Of a DNA stretch of 64,000 nt, positions 29,552-39,183 are shown piece by piece. The notes below the pieces were generated by a model. It was not told the origin of the DNA. It searched no databases and saw only the letters and a list, made by a program, of their open reading frames with translations. This stretch comes from Pantoea sp. GD03673 (GTDB lineage: Bacteria; Pseudomonadota; Gammaproteobacteria; Enterobacterales; Enterobacteriaceae): positions 248,001 through 312,000 of the forward strand of contig NZ_JAOCKJ010000007.1 in NCBI RefSeq assembly GCF_029844725.1, read 5' to 3'. A program made the translations under genes and the position numbers. Position 1 is the first letter of the stretch. The number at the start of each line of letters is the position of its first letter.

Positions 29552-31065
29552 TGAAGGATGAGATCATTCTGCGGGCCGAGCAGATATCGATGCTGTTTCC
29601 CGGCACGCTGGCGCTGGATCGCGTGGACTACCGGGTCTGGCGCGGCAAAGTTAACGTCATCATCGGTGAAAACGGGGCGGGAAAATCGACCCTGATGAAA
29701 ATCCTGGCCGGGGTACAGCAGCCTACCGCCGGTTCGCTGTTCCTGAATGGCGCGCCGCTGACGCTGAGCAGCACCCGCGATGCCGCCCGGCACGGCATCG
29801 GCATGGTGCATCAGGAGCTGAACCTGTTTGAAAACCTCACGGTGGCGGAAAACCTGTTTCTGGGCCGGGAGATCCAGCGTGGGCTGGCACCCATCAATGA
29901 GGCGGAGCAGGCTCGCCGTACTGCCGCACTGATGGCGCGACTCGACCAGCCGATTTCGCCCACTGAGCGGGTCGGAAATCTCAAAGTGGGTCAGCAGCAG
30001 CTGGTGGAGATCGCGAAAGCGCTGGCGGAAGATGCAGACATCCTGATCCTCGACGAGCCGACGTCGGCGCTCAGCAAAACCGAAGTGGAGATCCTGTTCC
30101 GGGTGATCCGCGACCTGACGCAGCAGGGCGTTACCCTTATCTACATCTCCCACCGGCTGGAAGAGCTGATGGCGATTGGTGACGTCATTACCATTCTGCG
30201 CGACGGACGCTTTCAGGCGGAAGCCCCGGTCAGCACCATTGATGTGCCGTGGATCGTGCGTGAGATGCTGGGCAGTGAGCCGGTCACCACTTTCCTGCCG
30301 GATGCGCGTGAGTATGGCGCACCGGTGCTGGAAGCGCAGCATATTACCTGCATCAGCCCCAACGGCAATACGCTGGTGGATGACGTCAGTTTTCAGGTGC
30401 GTGCCGGGGAAATCGTCGGGATCTACGGACTGATGGGCGCGGGACGTACCGAGCTGTTTGAATGTCTGCTCGGCAGCCAGCGCGACTACCTCGGCAGGCT
30501 GTGGCTCGACAGCAAACCGCTGCCAGCCCGTCTGCCGACCGCCGATCGCATCCGGATGGGCATGAGCCTGGTGCCGGAAGATCGCAAACGCGCCGGGATT
30601 TTCCCGGTCTCGTCGGTGGCCAGTAATCTCACCATCGCCAGCCTGTGGCGGCGACTGTCGCACCGTTTTGCCATTGCGCATCAGGCAGAGCAGCAGGCGG
30701 TGAACCAGACGGTGGGCAAGCTGGCGATCAAAATTTCCTCGCCGGACGTCGCCATCAGCGCACTCAGCGGCGGCAATCAGCAGAAAGTGGTGATAGGCCG
30801 TGCGCTGCTGACCAATCCGCGTCTGCTGCTGCTGGATGAGCCAAGCCGCGGCATTGATGTCGGGGCCAAAGCCGAGGTGTTTCGCACTATGGTGGCGCTG
30901 TCGCAGCAGGGCATAGCCGTGCTGTTCTCCACCTCAGACCTGAAAGAGATTATGGCGGTAGCCGATCGCATCCTGGTGATGTCGGGCGGCAAACTTACGG
31001 CTGATCTTCCCCGCGACCAGGCGGAAGAGGCAGCGCTGGTGAAAGCAAGTGCGCAGGGGTTCTGA
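29551..31065 (+). CDS. Sugar ABC transporter ATP-binding protein (RbsA-type)
   Basis: The 504-residue protein contains two ABC modules. The first has Walker A GENGAGKST, the signature-like LKVGQQQLVEIAKAL and Walker B ILILDEPTSAL. The second has a degenerate Walker A (GLMGAGRTE), signature LSGGNQQKV and Walker B LLLLDEPSRGID. This arrangement, with one catalytic and one degenerate site, is typical of the ribose/xylose/galactose transporters. It energises uptake with the permease encoded next. Confidence 0.94.
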   Translation: MKDEIILRAEQISMLFPGTLALDRVDYRVWRGKVNVIIGENGAGKSTLMKILAGVQQPTAGSLFLNGAPLTLSSTRDAARHGIGMVHQELNLFENLTVAENLFLGREIQRGLAPINEAEQARRTAALMARLDQPISPTERVGNLKVGQQQLVEIAKALAEDADILILDEPTSALSKTEVEILFRVIRDLTQQGVTLIYISHRLEELMAIGDVITILRDGRFQAEAPVSTIDVPWIVREMLGSEPVTTFLPDAREYGAPVLEAQHITCISPNGNTLVDDVSFQVRAGEIVGIYGLMGAGRTELFECLLGSQRDYLGRLWLDSKPLPARLPTADRIRMGMSLVPEDRKRAGIFPVSSVASNLTIASLWRRLSHRFAIAHQAEQQAVNQTVGKLAIKISSPDVAISALSGGNQQKVVIGRALLTNPRLLLLDEPSRGIDVGAKAEVFRTMVALSQQGIAVLFSTSDLKEIMAVADRILVMSGGKLTADLPRDQAEEAALVKASAQGF

Positions 31066-31067
31066 GC

Positions 31068-32174
31068 ATGAAAAGCAATGACAGCGTCGCGCTGAACACA
31101 CGTCCGGTTAAAGCGTTCAGTTCACGCGAAAGCATTCTGCTGCTGCTTCTGAAGCTGCGCACGTTTATTGCGCTGATTCTGATTGTCGGCTTCTTTGCCA
31201 TCACCGTGCCGGATTTTCTTGCTACCGGCAGCCTGGTGATCATGGTGAAACATATCGCCATTAACGCCTTTCTGGCGCTGGGCATCACCTTTGTCATTAT
31301 CACTGCGGGCATTGACCTGTCGATTGGGGCGACGCTGGGGCTGTGCGGCATGATCGCGGGCTGGCTGATTACCAAAGGCATTGTGCTGCCGATGTTTGGC
31401 ATCGCTATTTTCCCCAGTGTCTGGGTGATTGTGCCGGTGGTGCTGTTAGTCGGCGCGCTGATTGGCGCAGGTAACGGCTGGATCATTACCCGCTACAACG
31501 TGGCCCCCTTTATCTGCACCCTTGGCACCATGTACATCCTGCGCGGCGCGGCGATGCTCACCTCCGGCGGCGAAACCTTTCCCGGTTTGCAGGGCAACCC
31601 ACTGCTGGGCAACACCGGTTTCGATCGCATTGGTGCGGGAACCTTGCTCGGACTGCCGTATGCCATCTTGATGATGGTGCTGCTGGCGCTGGTGATCGCC
31701 TATATTGCGCGCCGCCTGCCGTTTGGCCGTCAGGTCTATGCCATCGGTGACAACGAGCGGGCCGCTGAACTGTCAGGCGTAAAAACCCGGCAGGTGAAAA
31801 TTCTGGTCTACACCCTGTCGGGGTTCTGCGCGGCCATTGCCGGCATCGTGGTCTCCTCGCAGCTGGTCGCCAGCCATCCGGCGAACGGCACCGCGTTTGA
31901 GATGAACGCGATTGCCGCCGTGGTGCTGGGCGGCACCTCGCTGGCGGGCGGACGCGGCACGATTGTCGGCACGCTGATCGGGGCGTTTGTCATCGGCTTT
32001 CTGGCGGATGGCCTGATCATGATGGGCGTCAGTGAATTCTGGCAGATGGTGATTAAAGGGATTGTCATCATCATTGCTGTGATCATCGACCAGACGCAGA
32101 GCCGGATGCAGCAGAAGGCGGCGGTGGTGGCACAGAAAGCATTAATTGAGGAGGGCAAACCGGCGAAACCCTGA
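31068..32174 (+). CDS. Sugar ABC transporter permease (RbsC-type)
   Basis: The 368-residue hydrophobic protein has about eight to ten membrane segments and the family motifs GITFVIITAGIDLSIGA and AVVLGGTSLAGGRGT, the latter contacting the ATPase. The N-terminus has an unusually long hydrophilic stretch of about 35 residues. It starts 2 bases after the ATPase stop and is the last gene of the first transcription unit. Confidence 0.93.
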   Translation: MKSNDSVALNTRPVKAFSSRESILLLLLKLRTFIALILIVGFFAITVPDFLATGSLVIMVKHIAINAFLALGITFVIITAGIDLSIGATLGLCGMIAGWLITKGIVLPMFGIAIFPSVWVIVPVVLLVGALIGAGNGWIITRYNVAPFICTLGTMYILRGAAMLTSGGETFPGLQGNPLLGNTGFDRIGAGTLLGLPYAILMMVLLALVIAYIARRLPFGRQVYAIGDNERAAELSGVKTRQVKILVYTLSGFCAAIAGIVVSSQLVASHPANGTAFEMNAIAAVVLGGTSLAGGRGTIVGTLIGAFVIGFLADGLIMMGVSEFWQMVIKGIVIIIAVIIDQTQSRMQQKAAVVAQKALIEEGKPAKP

Positions 32175-32275
32175 TCGCGGCGGGACGTGCAGGCCGTGTT
32201 GCTGCGTGTCTCCGCACCCGGCGATGGCCTGGTGGTCAGAGTGGCAAACAGCGGGGAGTGCCTGCATATGGCACT

Positions 32276-32297
32276 AATTTCTGGCAGAAATTTTTTT
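32276..32297 (+). terminator. Possible weak terminator between transporter and enzyme genes
   Basis: AATTTCT-GGC-AGAAATT forms a 7-bp AT-rich stem running straight into seven Ts. The stem is weak, so it would attenuate rather than fully stop transcription. Confidence 0.4.
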
Positions 32298-32304
32298 AAC
32301 TGAT

Positions 32305-32319
32305 GTGAATATATATTCA
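32305..32319 (+). promoter_or_regulatory. Probable operator, copy 2 of a 15-bp repeat
   Basis: This is exactly the same 15-mer (GTGAATATATATTCA) as at 27978-27992, with the same orientation and again about 30 bases before a start codon. It suggests that the enzyme genes have their own promoter under the same regulator. Confidence 0.6.
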
Positions 32320-32347
32320 TAACCGATTTAAAATTCAGAGGTAGTGT

Positions 32348-33178
32348 ATGAATCCTTTCAATCTTCCGGTCGAAGACCTTGAGCGTCGGGCGCGTGCTAT
32401 CCGCCGCCGCATCATCCAGCTAAATGCAGGCAGCCCGGCGGGCGGTCATACCGGCGCTGACCTGTCGCAGGTGGAGATCCTCACCGCGCTCTACTTCCGC
32501 ATTCTGAACTGCGCCCCGGATCGCACCGATGACGCTCAGCGTGACATTTACATCCAGTCCAAAGGACACGCGGTGGGCGGCTATTACTGCGTGCTGGCGG
32601 AGGCAGGCTATTTCCCCACCGACTGGCTGGCAACGTATCAGCATGCCGACTCCCATCTGCCCGGCCATCCGGTGCGGCAAAAAACGCCGGGCATCGAACT
32701 GAACACCGGCGCGCTGGGGCACGGGCTGCCGGTGGCGGTGGGCATCGCTATCGCGGCGAAAAAAGATAACAGTTCGCGCCGCATCTTTGTGGTCACCGGC
32801 GACGGGGAGCTGGCCGAAGGCAGCAACTGGGAGGCGGCCCTGGTCGCGGCGCATTACGGGCTCGACAACCTGATCATCATTAATGACAAGAACAAGCTGC
32901 AACTGGCGGGTGCGACCCGCGACATTATGAACACCGATCCGCTGCCGGAAAAATGGCGTGCGTTCGGGCTGGAGGTCACCGAATGCAACGGAAACGAGAT
33001 GGCGGCGGTGGTCGACACCCTTGAAAACCTGCCAAAGAACGGCAAGCCGCAGGTGATCGTGGCGCATACCGAAAAGGGATTTGGTGTCTCCTTTATTCAG
33101 AGCAAAGCCGAATGGCATCACCGGGTGCCGAAAGGCGAAGAGATTGCGCTGGCACTGGAGGAACTGAAAGATGAGTAA
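32348..33178 (+). CDS. Transketolase, N-terminal (TPP-binding) subunit
   Basis: This 276-residue protein is the first half of a two-polypeptide transketolase. It carries the TPP motif GDGELAEGSNW (151-161) with NDKN (179-182) and the substrate histidine region SKGHAVGGYY. Split transketolases in sugar operons act on specialised substrates; a pair of this kind (AptA/AptB) is known as apulose-4-phosphate transketolase. The presence of an isomerase and an FGGY kinase in the operon fits that scheme, but the substrate is inferred. Its stop overlaps the next start by 8 bases (ATGAGTAA). Confidence 0.88.
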   Translation: MNPFNLPVEDLERRARAIRRRIIQLNAGSPAGGHTGADLSQVEILTALYFRILNCAPDRTDDAQRDIYIQSKGHAVGGYYCVLAEAGYFPTDWLATYQHADSHLPGHPVRQKTPGIELNTGALGHGLPVAVGIAIAAKKDNSSRRIFVVTGDGELAEGSNWEAALVAAHYGLDNLIIINDKNKLQLAGATRDIMNTDPLPEKWRAFGLEVTECNGNEMAAVVDTLENLPKNGKPQVIVAHTEKGFGVSFIQSKAEWHHRVPKGEEIALALEELKDE

Positions 33179-34115
33179 TGCACAACATTTAGCAAGCGTT
33201 ATGGTCACGGCCTTTATTGACGCGGTGAATCGCGGCGTGGATCTGGTGCCGGTGGTGGCCGATTCCACCTCAACCGCCAAGATCGCCCCCTTTATCAAGG
33301 CGTTTCCCGACCGGCTGATCAATGTCGGCATCGCCGAGCAGACGCTGGTGGGCACAGCGGCCGGGCTGGCGCTGGGCGGCAAAGTTGCGGTGACCTGTAA
33401 CGCCGCGCCGTTTCTGGTGTCCCGCGCCAATGAACAGGTGAAAGTTGATGTCTGTTACAACAACACCAACGTCAAACTGTTCGGGCTGAATGCCGGAGCC
33501 AGCTATGGCCCGTTAGCCAGCACCCACCACAGCATTGACGACATCGCGGTGATGCGCGGTTTCGGCAACATTGAGATCTATGCTCCTTCCTGTCCGCTGG
33601 AGTGCCGCCAGATCATTGACTATGCCCTGGAGCACGTCGGGCCGGTCTATATCCGTCTGGATGGCAAAGATCTGCCGCAGCTGCACGACGAAAGCTACCG
33701 GTTCCAGCCGGGCGCAATCGATCTGTTGCGGGAAGGCAGCGACATCGCGCTGGTGGCGATGGGCTCAACGGTTCACGAGGTGGTTCACGCTGCTGAGCAA
33801 CTGGCTGAAAAGGGCATTTCAGCCGGTGTGATCGCGGTTCCATCGATTCGTCCCTGTGATACCCGACAGCTGCGCGATCTGTTAAATCACTACCCAGCGG
33901 TGATTACCGTGGAGGAGCACAACGTCAACGGCGGTGTCGGCAGTCTGGTGGCTGAAGTGCTGGCGGAAGGCGGCTGCGGCATTCCGCTGTTACGGCTCGG
34001 CATTATGGATGGCGAATATGCCATTGCAGGCGATCGCGCCTCGACCCGTGCCCATCACGGCATTGATGCCAGCAGCGTAGTTAACCGTGCAGCGCGCATC
34101 TGCGCAGGAGCATAA
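33171..34115 (+). CDS. Transketolase, C-terminal subunit
   Basis: The 314-residue protein supplies the pyrimidine-binding and C-terminal domains of transketolase. It has the catalytic glutamate in NVGIAEQTLVGTAAG, followed by ASYGPLASTHHSIDDIAVMRG, and the C-terminal domain around TVEEHNVNGGVGSLVAEVL. It acts as a heteromer with the preceding subunit, with which it is translationally coupled. Possible AptB-like function as described for the partner. Confidence 0.88.
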   Translation: MSNAQHLASVMVTAFIDAVNRGVDLVPVVADSTSTAKIAPFIKAFPDRLINVGIAEQTLVGTAAGLALGGKVAVTCNAAPFLVSRANEQVKVDVCYNNTNVKLFGLNAGASYGPLASTHHSIDDIAVMRGFGNIEIYAPSCPLECRQIIDYALEHVGPVYIRLDGKDLPQLHDESYRFQPGAIDLLREGSDIALVAMGSTVHEVVHAAEQLAEKGISAGVIAVPSIRPCDTRQLRDLLNHYPAVITVEEHNVNGGVGSLVAEVLAEGGCGIPLLRLGIMDGEYAIAGDRASTRAHHGIDASSVVNRAARICAGA

Positions 34116-34117
34116 AC

Positions 34118-35605
34118 ATGGCGGGACCCCTGATTCTGGCGATCGACGAAGGCACCACCAACGCCAAGGCGATAGCGGTTGATCGCAGCGGCTGCGTAGT
34201 GGCACGTGGTAGCCAGAGTTTAACCTTGCAACATCCGCAGCCCGGACTGGCTGAGCAGGATCCGCTGGCGATCTGGCAGGCGGTAAAACAGGCCATGACC
34301 CACTGTCTGTCAGCCTGTGATGGGGCACCGGTTGCTGCCGTGGCAATCAGTAATCAGCGCGAGTCGGTGCTGATCTGGCAGCGGCGTGATGGTCAGCCGC
34401 TGACGCCGCTGGTGAGCTGGCAGGATCGACGCTCCGAAGCATTCTGTCGCGAGTTGCACCAGGCGGGTAAAGCGCCCCGTATCACCGGCTTAACCGGTCT
34501 GGCCGTTGATCCGATGTTCCCGGCCGCCAAGCTGACCGGGATGCTGGCCGCCATCCCTGACGGCGCAGCGCGTGCCGCCGCCGGTGAGCTCTGCATCGGC
34601 ACGGTCGACAGCTGGCTCAGCTGGCAGCTCAGCGCGGGCGAGATATTTGTGACCGATCATGCCAACGCCGCCCGCACTCAGCTTTACAGCCTGCATCTTA
34701 ATGACTGGGACGACGAGCTGCTGGCGCTGTTTCAGCTGCCGCGTGCCGCACTGCCGCGAATTACCGCCTCAGCCAGTGAACAGGGCGTGGTCGCGGTGAA
34801 TGACATTCCCGGCTTAGCGCCCGGTACGCCGATTCTGGCCCGCATCGGTGACTCACATGCTGCGTTGCAGGCGCAGCGGCGCGGTGCGTCAGAAGTGGTG
34901 AAAGCCACCTACGGCACCGGATCGTCGCTGATGATGTCTATGGCGACGCCGCTGCTGACGGAAAATGGTCTCAGCACCACCGTGGCCTGGCATGACGGCA
35001 CGCTGCGCTACGCCTTTGAAGGCAACATCACCCACACGGGTTCCGGTGCCGCCTGGCTGGGCAAACTGCTCGGCGTGCAGGATCCGCGCGAGCTGACCGC
35101 CATGGCACAGCGCTGCAACGACAATCAGGGCATCTATTTTGTTCCGGCACTCTCAGGCCTGGGCGCGCCCTGGTGGGATCTGCAGGCGCGCGGCATGGTG
35201 TGTGGACTGACGGACGCCGCCACGCCCGACGTGCTGGCGCGGGTGGCGCTGGAGTCTGTCGTCTGGCAAATCGCCGACGTCTTTTTTGCGATGGAGCAGG
35301 CCAGTGGCCAGCAGCTCCCGGCGCTCTGCGTGGATGGCAGCGCCACTGAAAATAGCTGGCTGATGCAGTTACAGGCGGATGTGTTACAGCGGCCGCTGCA
35401 GCGGGTGCCGACCGCCGAGGTCTCCGCGCTGGGCGCGGCGCTGCTGGCGGGCAAAGTGCTGGGATGGTGGCAGCAGGGCAGTGATATGCAGGCACTGCAG
35501 GGCGGCAGCATCATCATGCCGCGTGAAGAGAATGCCCAGCGTATGCAGGAAAACTATAAAGGCTGGATCGACGCGGTTGCACGCTGCCGTTATCAGCCAC
35601 ATTAA
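34118..35605 (+). CDS. FGGY-family carbohydrate kinase
   Basis: The 495-residue kinase has the ASKHA fold: ATP phosphate-1 loop AIDEGTTNAKAIAVD near the N-terminus, the acceptor region SWQDRR and catalytic aspartate in RIGDSHAAL, then the FGGY signature area GNITHTGSGAAWLGKLLG and the adenosine-site VDGSATENSWLMQLQAD. Such kinases phosphorylate ketoses or polyols. Between a transketolase and an isomerase, a role as apulose kinase (making the transketolase substrate) is plausible but inferred; glycerol- or xylulose-type activity cannot be excluded. It begins 2 bases after the transketolase stop. Confidence 0.88.
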   Translation: MAGPLILAIDEGTTNAKAIAVDRSGCVVARGSQSLTLQHPQPGLAEQDPLAIWQAVKQAMTHCLSACDGAPVAAVAISNQRESVLIWQRRDGQPLTPLVSWQDRRSEAFCRELHQAGKAPRITGLTGLAVDPMFPAAKLTGMLAAIPDGAARAAAGELCIGTVDSWLSWQLSAGEIFVTDHANAARTQLYSLHLNDWDDELLALFQLPRAALPRITASASEQGVVAVNDIPGLAPGTPILARIGDSHAALQAQRRGASEVVKATYGTGSSLMMSMATPLLTENGLSTTVAWHDGTLRYAFEGNITHTGSGAAWLGKLLGVQDPRELTAMAQRCNDNQGIYFVPALSGLGAPWWDLQARGMVCGLTDAATPDVLARVALESVVWQIADVFFAMEQASGQQLPALCVDGSATENSWLMQLQADVLQRPLQRVPTAEVSALGAALLAGKVLGWWQQGSDMQALQGGSIIMPREENAQRMQENYKGWIDAVARCRYQPH

Positions 35606-35625
35606 TCCTTATCCGGAGCAGAGCC

Positions 35626-37044
35626 ATGTCAACACTTCCTCAGCAGTTAACCTTCGGCGTCATTATTGGCAACCGGGGTTTTTTTCCCAGCTATCTGGTG
35701 GGCGAGGCACGGCAGCAGGCCGTCGCGCTGTTTGAAAAGATGAACATCAATACGGTAATGCTGGATGAAACCCAGACCAGCCTGGGCGGCGTCGAGACGC
35801 GGCAGGAAGCCAAAATCTGTGCTGCGCTGTTTCGTCAGCATCGCGAAGCGATTCACGGCATTGTGGTGCTGCTGCCTAACTTTGGTGATGAAAAAGCGAT
35901 TGCCGAGGCGCTGCGTCTGGCGGACCTGAATGTGCCGGTGCTGGTGCAGGCGGAAGAGGACAACCTCGATAAAATGGGGCTGGCGACCCGCCGCGACAGC
36001 TTCTGCGGCAAAATTTCGCTCTGCAATAATCTGCGGCAATATGGCATTCCGTTTACCCTGACCCGGCAGCATGTCTGCGCCCTGAGCGGCGAGATCTTTA
36101 TGCAGGACCTGCAGCGGTTCAGCCAGCTTTGTCGGGTAGTGAATGCCATGCGCCGGGTGCGCGTCGGGGCGATTGGTGCGCGGCCCGCCGGATTCAACAC
36201 CGTTCGCTACAGCGAAAAGCTGCTGGAGAAGATGGGCATCGCGGTGGAAACCCTGGATTTATCGGAGATTTTTACCCGCACTAACCGGCTGCGTGATGAT
36301 GATATCCGCGTAGCAGAGAAGCGTGAGATCCTGGAAGCCAACGCCGATGCACGCGGTATTCCGGGTGACAAACTGCTGACCATGGCCAAACTGTTTGTCG
36401 TGATCAGCGAGTGGATCAGCGACAACGATATTGATACCACCGCCATTCAGTGCTGGACGTCCCTGCAGGAGAATCTGGGTATTAACGTCTGCTCAATCAT
36501 GAGCGTTATGTCGGGCCAGCTGATGCCCAGCGCCTGCGAAGTGGATGTGATGGGCGCGCTGTCGATGTATGCGCTCGCCAGCTGTTCGCTGAGTCCCGCC
36601 TCACTGGCGGACTGGAACAATAACTTTGGCGACGAGCGGGATAAATGCGTGCTGTTTCACTGCGGGAATTTTGCCAGCGCCAGCCTGGAGTCACCGACTA
36701 TGGGTACGGCGGATATTATTGGCACCACCGTCGGCAAAGAGAACACCTGTGGTGCGGTGCATGGCCGCATGAAGCAGGGCGATCTCACCTATTTCCGCCT
36801 CTCGACCGACGACTTCAGCGGCGAAATCAAGGCCTATGTTGGCGAGGGCGTGTCGGTCACCGATCCGCTGGACACGGTGGGCTGTCGTGCGGTCATTCAG
36901 GTGCCGCAGCTGGAGACGCTGCTGGCATGGATCTGCCGCAATGGCTTTGAGCATCATGTCGCGATGAATCACTCGGCGACAGCCGGTGTGCTGCAGGAAG
37001 CCTTCAGTGAGTATCTTGGCGTGAATTGTTACCGGCATCAGTAA
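35626..37044 (+). CDS. L-fucose/L-arabinose isomerase-family protein
   Basis: The 472-residue protein has the two-domain layout of the fucose isomerase family: an N-terminal Rossmann-like domain (FGVIIGNRGFFP, IHGIVVLLPNFGDEKA) and a C-terminal domain with metal-site residues (SACEVDVMGALSMYAL with an acidic pair; HCGNF with a histidine). The Glu and His may be ligands of the divalent metal. It would interconvert an aldose and a ketose, feeding the kinase and transketolase. It is the last gene, with ribosome binding site GGAG at 7 bases. Confidence 0.83.
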   Translation: MSTLPQQLTFGVIIGNRGFFPSYLVGEARQQAVALFEKMNINTVMLDETQTSLGGVETRQEAKICAALFRQHREAIHGIVVLLPNFGDEKAIAEALRLADLNVPVLVQAEEDNLDKMGLATRRDSFCGKISLCNNLRQYGIPFTLTRQHVCALSGEIFMQDLQRFSQLCRVVNAMRRVRVGAIGARPAGFNTVRYSEKLLEKMGIAVETLDLSEIFTRTNRLRDDDIRVAEKREILEANADARGIPGDKLLTMAKLFVVISEWISDNDIDTTAIQCWTSLQENLGINVCSIMSVMSGQLMPSACEVDVMGALSMYALASCSLSPASLADWNNNFGDERDKCVLFHCGNFASASLESPTMGTADIIGTTVGKENTCGAVHGRMKQGDLTYFRLSTDDFSGEIKAYVGEGVSVTDPLDTVGCRAVIQVPQLETLLAWICRNGFEHHVAMNHSATAGVLQEAFSEYLGVNCYRHQ

Positions 37045-37136
37045 GCGGTGAGCGTGAGCGGCAGAATCGCTGAACGTCACAACGGCCATGCAGGGGCAGC
37101 CTATGTGGCTCCGGTTCTGGCCGCAGCTGCTTTTAT

Positions 37137-37166
37137 GCCCGCCCTCCCGAGAAGAGGAGAGCGGGC
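37137..37166. terminator. Inverted repeat between the isomerase and mscS-like genes
   Basis: A 10-bp stem with one mismatch (GCCCGCCCTC/GAGAGCGGGC) separates the two convergent genes. Neither side has a clean T tract (ATAAAAG on the minus side), so its terminator role is uncertain. Confidence 0.45.
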
Positions 37167-37172
37167 AGGGGC

Positions 37173-38303
37173 TTAACGCGCCATTCTGCGCACCTCGCCG
37201 TCGTCACTTCCCACGGCAACCAGATCCACTGGCGGCAGGTTGCCACCGCTGAACTCAACCTGACGAATCGGGAAGGCGAAGCGGATATTGCGCTCTTCCA
37301 TGGCCGCCATCAGCTGCAGGTTAATCTCCTGCTGAATATCCATGTACTTGTTGTAATCCGCATCCAGCACAAAATAGACCACTTCAAAGGTCAGCTTCGA
37401 GTCCTCAAAGGCAAGGAAATGGGCGCGGTCAAAACGGGTGGTCTCAACGCCCTCGATAATCTCTTTCACCAGGGGACTGATCGACCGCACCTGTTCAGAG
37501 GGCGTGGCGTAGCTGATGCCGAACCTAAACACGATGCGGCGCTGCTGCATACGCTTGTAGTTGTGGATGGTCTGCTGCAACAGAATCGTGTTTGAGCAGA
37601 CAATTTGCTCGCCACTCAGGCTGCGCAGTCGGGTGGTTTTCAGGCCGATGTGCTCAATGGAACCGGCAATATCACCAAAAACAATAAAATCGCCATGCTC
37701 GAACGGCTTATCGAAACCGATCGCCAGTGATGCAAAGACATCGCTCAGCACGGTCTGAATGGCCAGCGCGATCGCGATACCCCCGACGCCCAGGCTTGCG
37801 ACCAGCGCGGTAATGTTGATGCCCATATTCGACAGAATGGCCAGGAACATCATAATCCAGACCACGACCCGCAGCAGAATGCCAAGGATCACCGTCGTCA
37901 CCGGGTTGCGCACATGCAACGGGTCGCGCAGCAGGCTTTTCAGCCATAACCGGATGCCGCAATCAAGCCACAGGGCGAGCTGTACGATCAGCGCCAGGAA
38001 CCAGCCGTGTGCGATGGTCACACTCCAGGACTCGGGCAGATCAACAAACTTCAGGGCAATCAGCAGCGAAAAAATCAGCAGCAGGGTCTGGCTGGTGCTT
38101 CGCAATATCTCCACCAGAATCGCGGTAGCGCGCACATGACGATGTTCGCTGTAAAGCGCAATCCGGTTGGAGATAAAGCGAATCAGGGTTCGTAATACCC
38201 AGTAAATCACCAGGGTGGAAACCACCACGATGGCGCTGTTGAGCCAGAGTTCCTGGTTAAAAAAGAGGGAGTGAAAACGACGTGAAGAGAGCCAGTTTTC
38301 CAT
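37173..38303 (-). CDS. MscS-family mechanosensitive channel
   Basis: The 376-residue protein has four or five N-terminal membrane segments and the MscS pore helix ITALVASLGVGGIAIALAIQ with small-residue packing. It is followed by the beta domain (DKPFEHGDFIVFGDIAGSIE) and alpha-beta domain (QTIHNYKRMQQRRIVF). It resembles E. coli YnaI, a small-conductance channel that gates on membrane tension during hypo-osmotic shock. The start at 38303 follows AGGAGACC; an open frame upstream is not needed. Confidence 0.9.
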   Translation of the reverse strand: MENWLSSRRFHSLFFNQELWLNSAIVVVSTLVIYWVLRTLIRFISNRIALYSEHRHVRATAILVEILRSTSQTLLLIFSLLIALKFVDLPESWSVTIAHGWFLALIVQLALWLDCGIRLWLKSLLRDPLHVRNPVTTVILGILLRVVVWIMMFLAILSNMGINITALVASLGVGGIAIALAIQTVLSDVFASLAIGFDKPFEHGDFIVFGDIAGSIEHIGLKTTRLRSLSGEQIVCSNTILLQQTIHNYKRMQQRRIVFRFGISYATPSEQVRSISPLVKEIIEGVETTRFDRAHFLAFEDSKLTFEVVYFVLDADYNKYMDIQQEINLQLMAAMEERNIRFAFPIRQVEFSGGNLPPVDLVAVGSDDGEVRRMAR

Positions 38304-38399
38304 TGGGGAGGGTCTCCTTGCTGGGTTCCGGTTTAAAAGAAAACAAGCAAGAAGCATAGCCTGGATGCGGCCCACCTGTGTGGCGCATCCCTGAAGCCG

Positions 38400-39134
38400 T
38401 TACTGGAAACGGGTCGATTTATCGCGAGCCAGCCGCTCAAGAGCAAAAATAATCTGCTGAAGCTGCCGCTCCTGCGCCGGGTTCAGCGTGGCAAATCGAA
38501 AGCTCAGTCGGGGAGTGACACGGGTTTCATTTTTGCGGTTTACCACGCAACGCTCGCCAATGTGCAGCAGCTTTACCGGCACGTCAAAATGACCATACTC
38601 GCCCAGCTCGACCCGGAACGAATTAAAGCTGTCGCCGTTCTGCAACCCCTCCGGTAGCGGTTCATCCACCAGCACGCCGATACCGCCCAGTGAGAGATCC
38701 TGCAACCGCAGGCGCGTTTTACTGCCATCCGGCCAGACGGTATGACACCAGAACTGCGGCTCCAGCGGGGCGCTGACGCGGAAAAACTCACGTCGCTGAA
38801 TCTGCCACAGCAGCTCCGGTAACGGTGCGCTAAAGGCAGGCAAGCCTTCAAACGTCACCTTCTCCAGCGAGGCGAGGCTGAACTCTACTTTTGCGCCATA
38901 GGTTTCAGCGGTAATGCTGATATCGTCGCTGCTCAGGGCGTATTCGTTATCCAGATTGTTACTGCCCAGGTCAAACAACAGGCGATCTTCATCGGCAGCC
39001 AGCATCCGGCTGATAAACTGCCCGCGCGCGAAGCGCACCAGTAATGGCGTCTGCAAGCGCAGCAGATCTTTCATTACGCCCAGAACCGCCAGCGTGCCAC
39101 GTTTTAAATATTGTTCCTGGTCGGCTTCTTTCAC
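38400..39134 (-). CDS. ycgR: Flagellar brake protein YcgR (PilZ domain)
   Basis: YcgR binds cyclic di-GMP and slows the flagellar motor. The 244-residue protein has an N-terminal YcgR domain and a C-terminal PilZ domain with the RxxxR motif (R115-R119 in RREFFR) and DxSxxG motif (D146-G151, DLSLGG), the two nucleotide-binding elements. A FliA-type promoter lies upstream. In E. coli it sits between emtA and ymgE; here emtA is about 12 kb away. Confidence 0.96.
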   Translation of the reverse strand: MKEADQEQYLKRGTLAVLGVMKDLLRLQTPLLVRFARGQFISRMLAADEDRLLFDLGSNNLDNEYALSSDDISITAETYGAKVEFSLASLEKVTFEGLPAFSAPLPELLWQIQRREFFRVSAPLEPQFWCHTVWPDGSKTRLRLQDLSLGGIGVLVDEPLPEGLQNGDSFNSFRVELGEYGHFDVPVKLLHIGERCVVNRKNETRVTPRLSFRFATLNPAQERQLQQIIFALERLARDKSTRFQ

Positions 39135-39183
39135 GTCCTGCTCCGCAAGGGTTACTTTATTGTGTTTTTTTGACTCATCCCGG

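Noticed and set aside
32420-33430. 336-codon reverse frame opposite the transketolase genes
   Set aside because: Entirely antisense to two well supported genes and lacks any motif.
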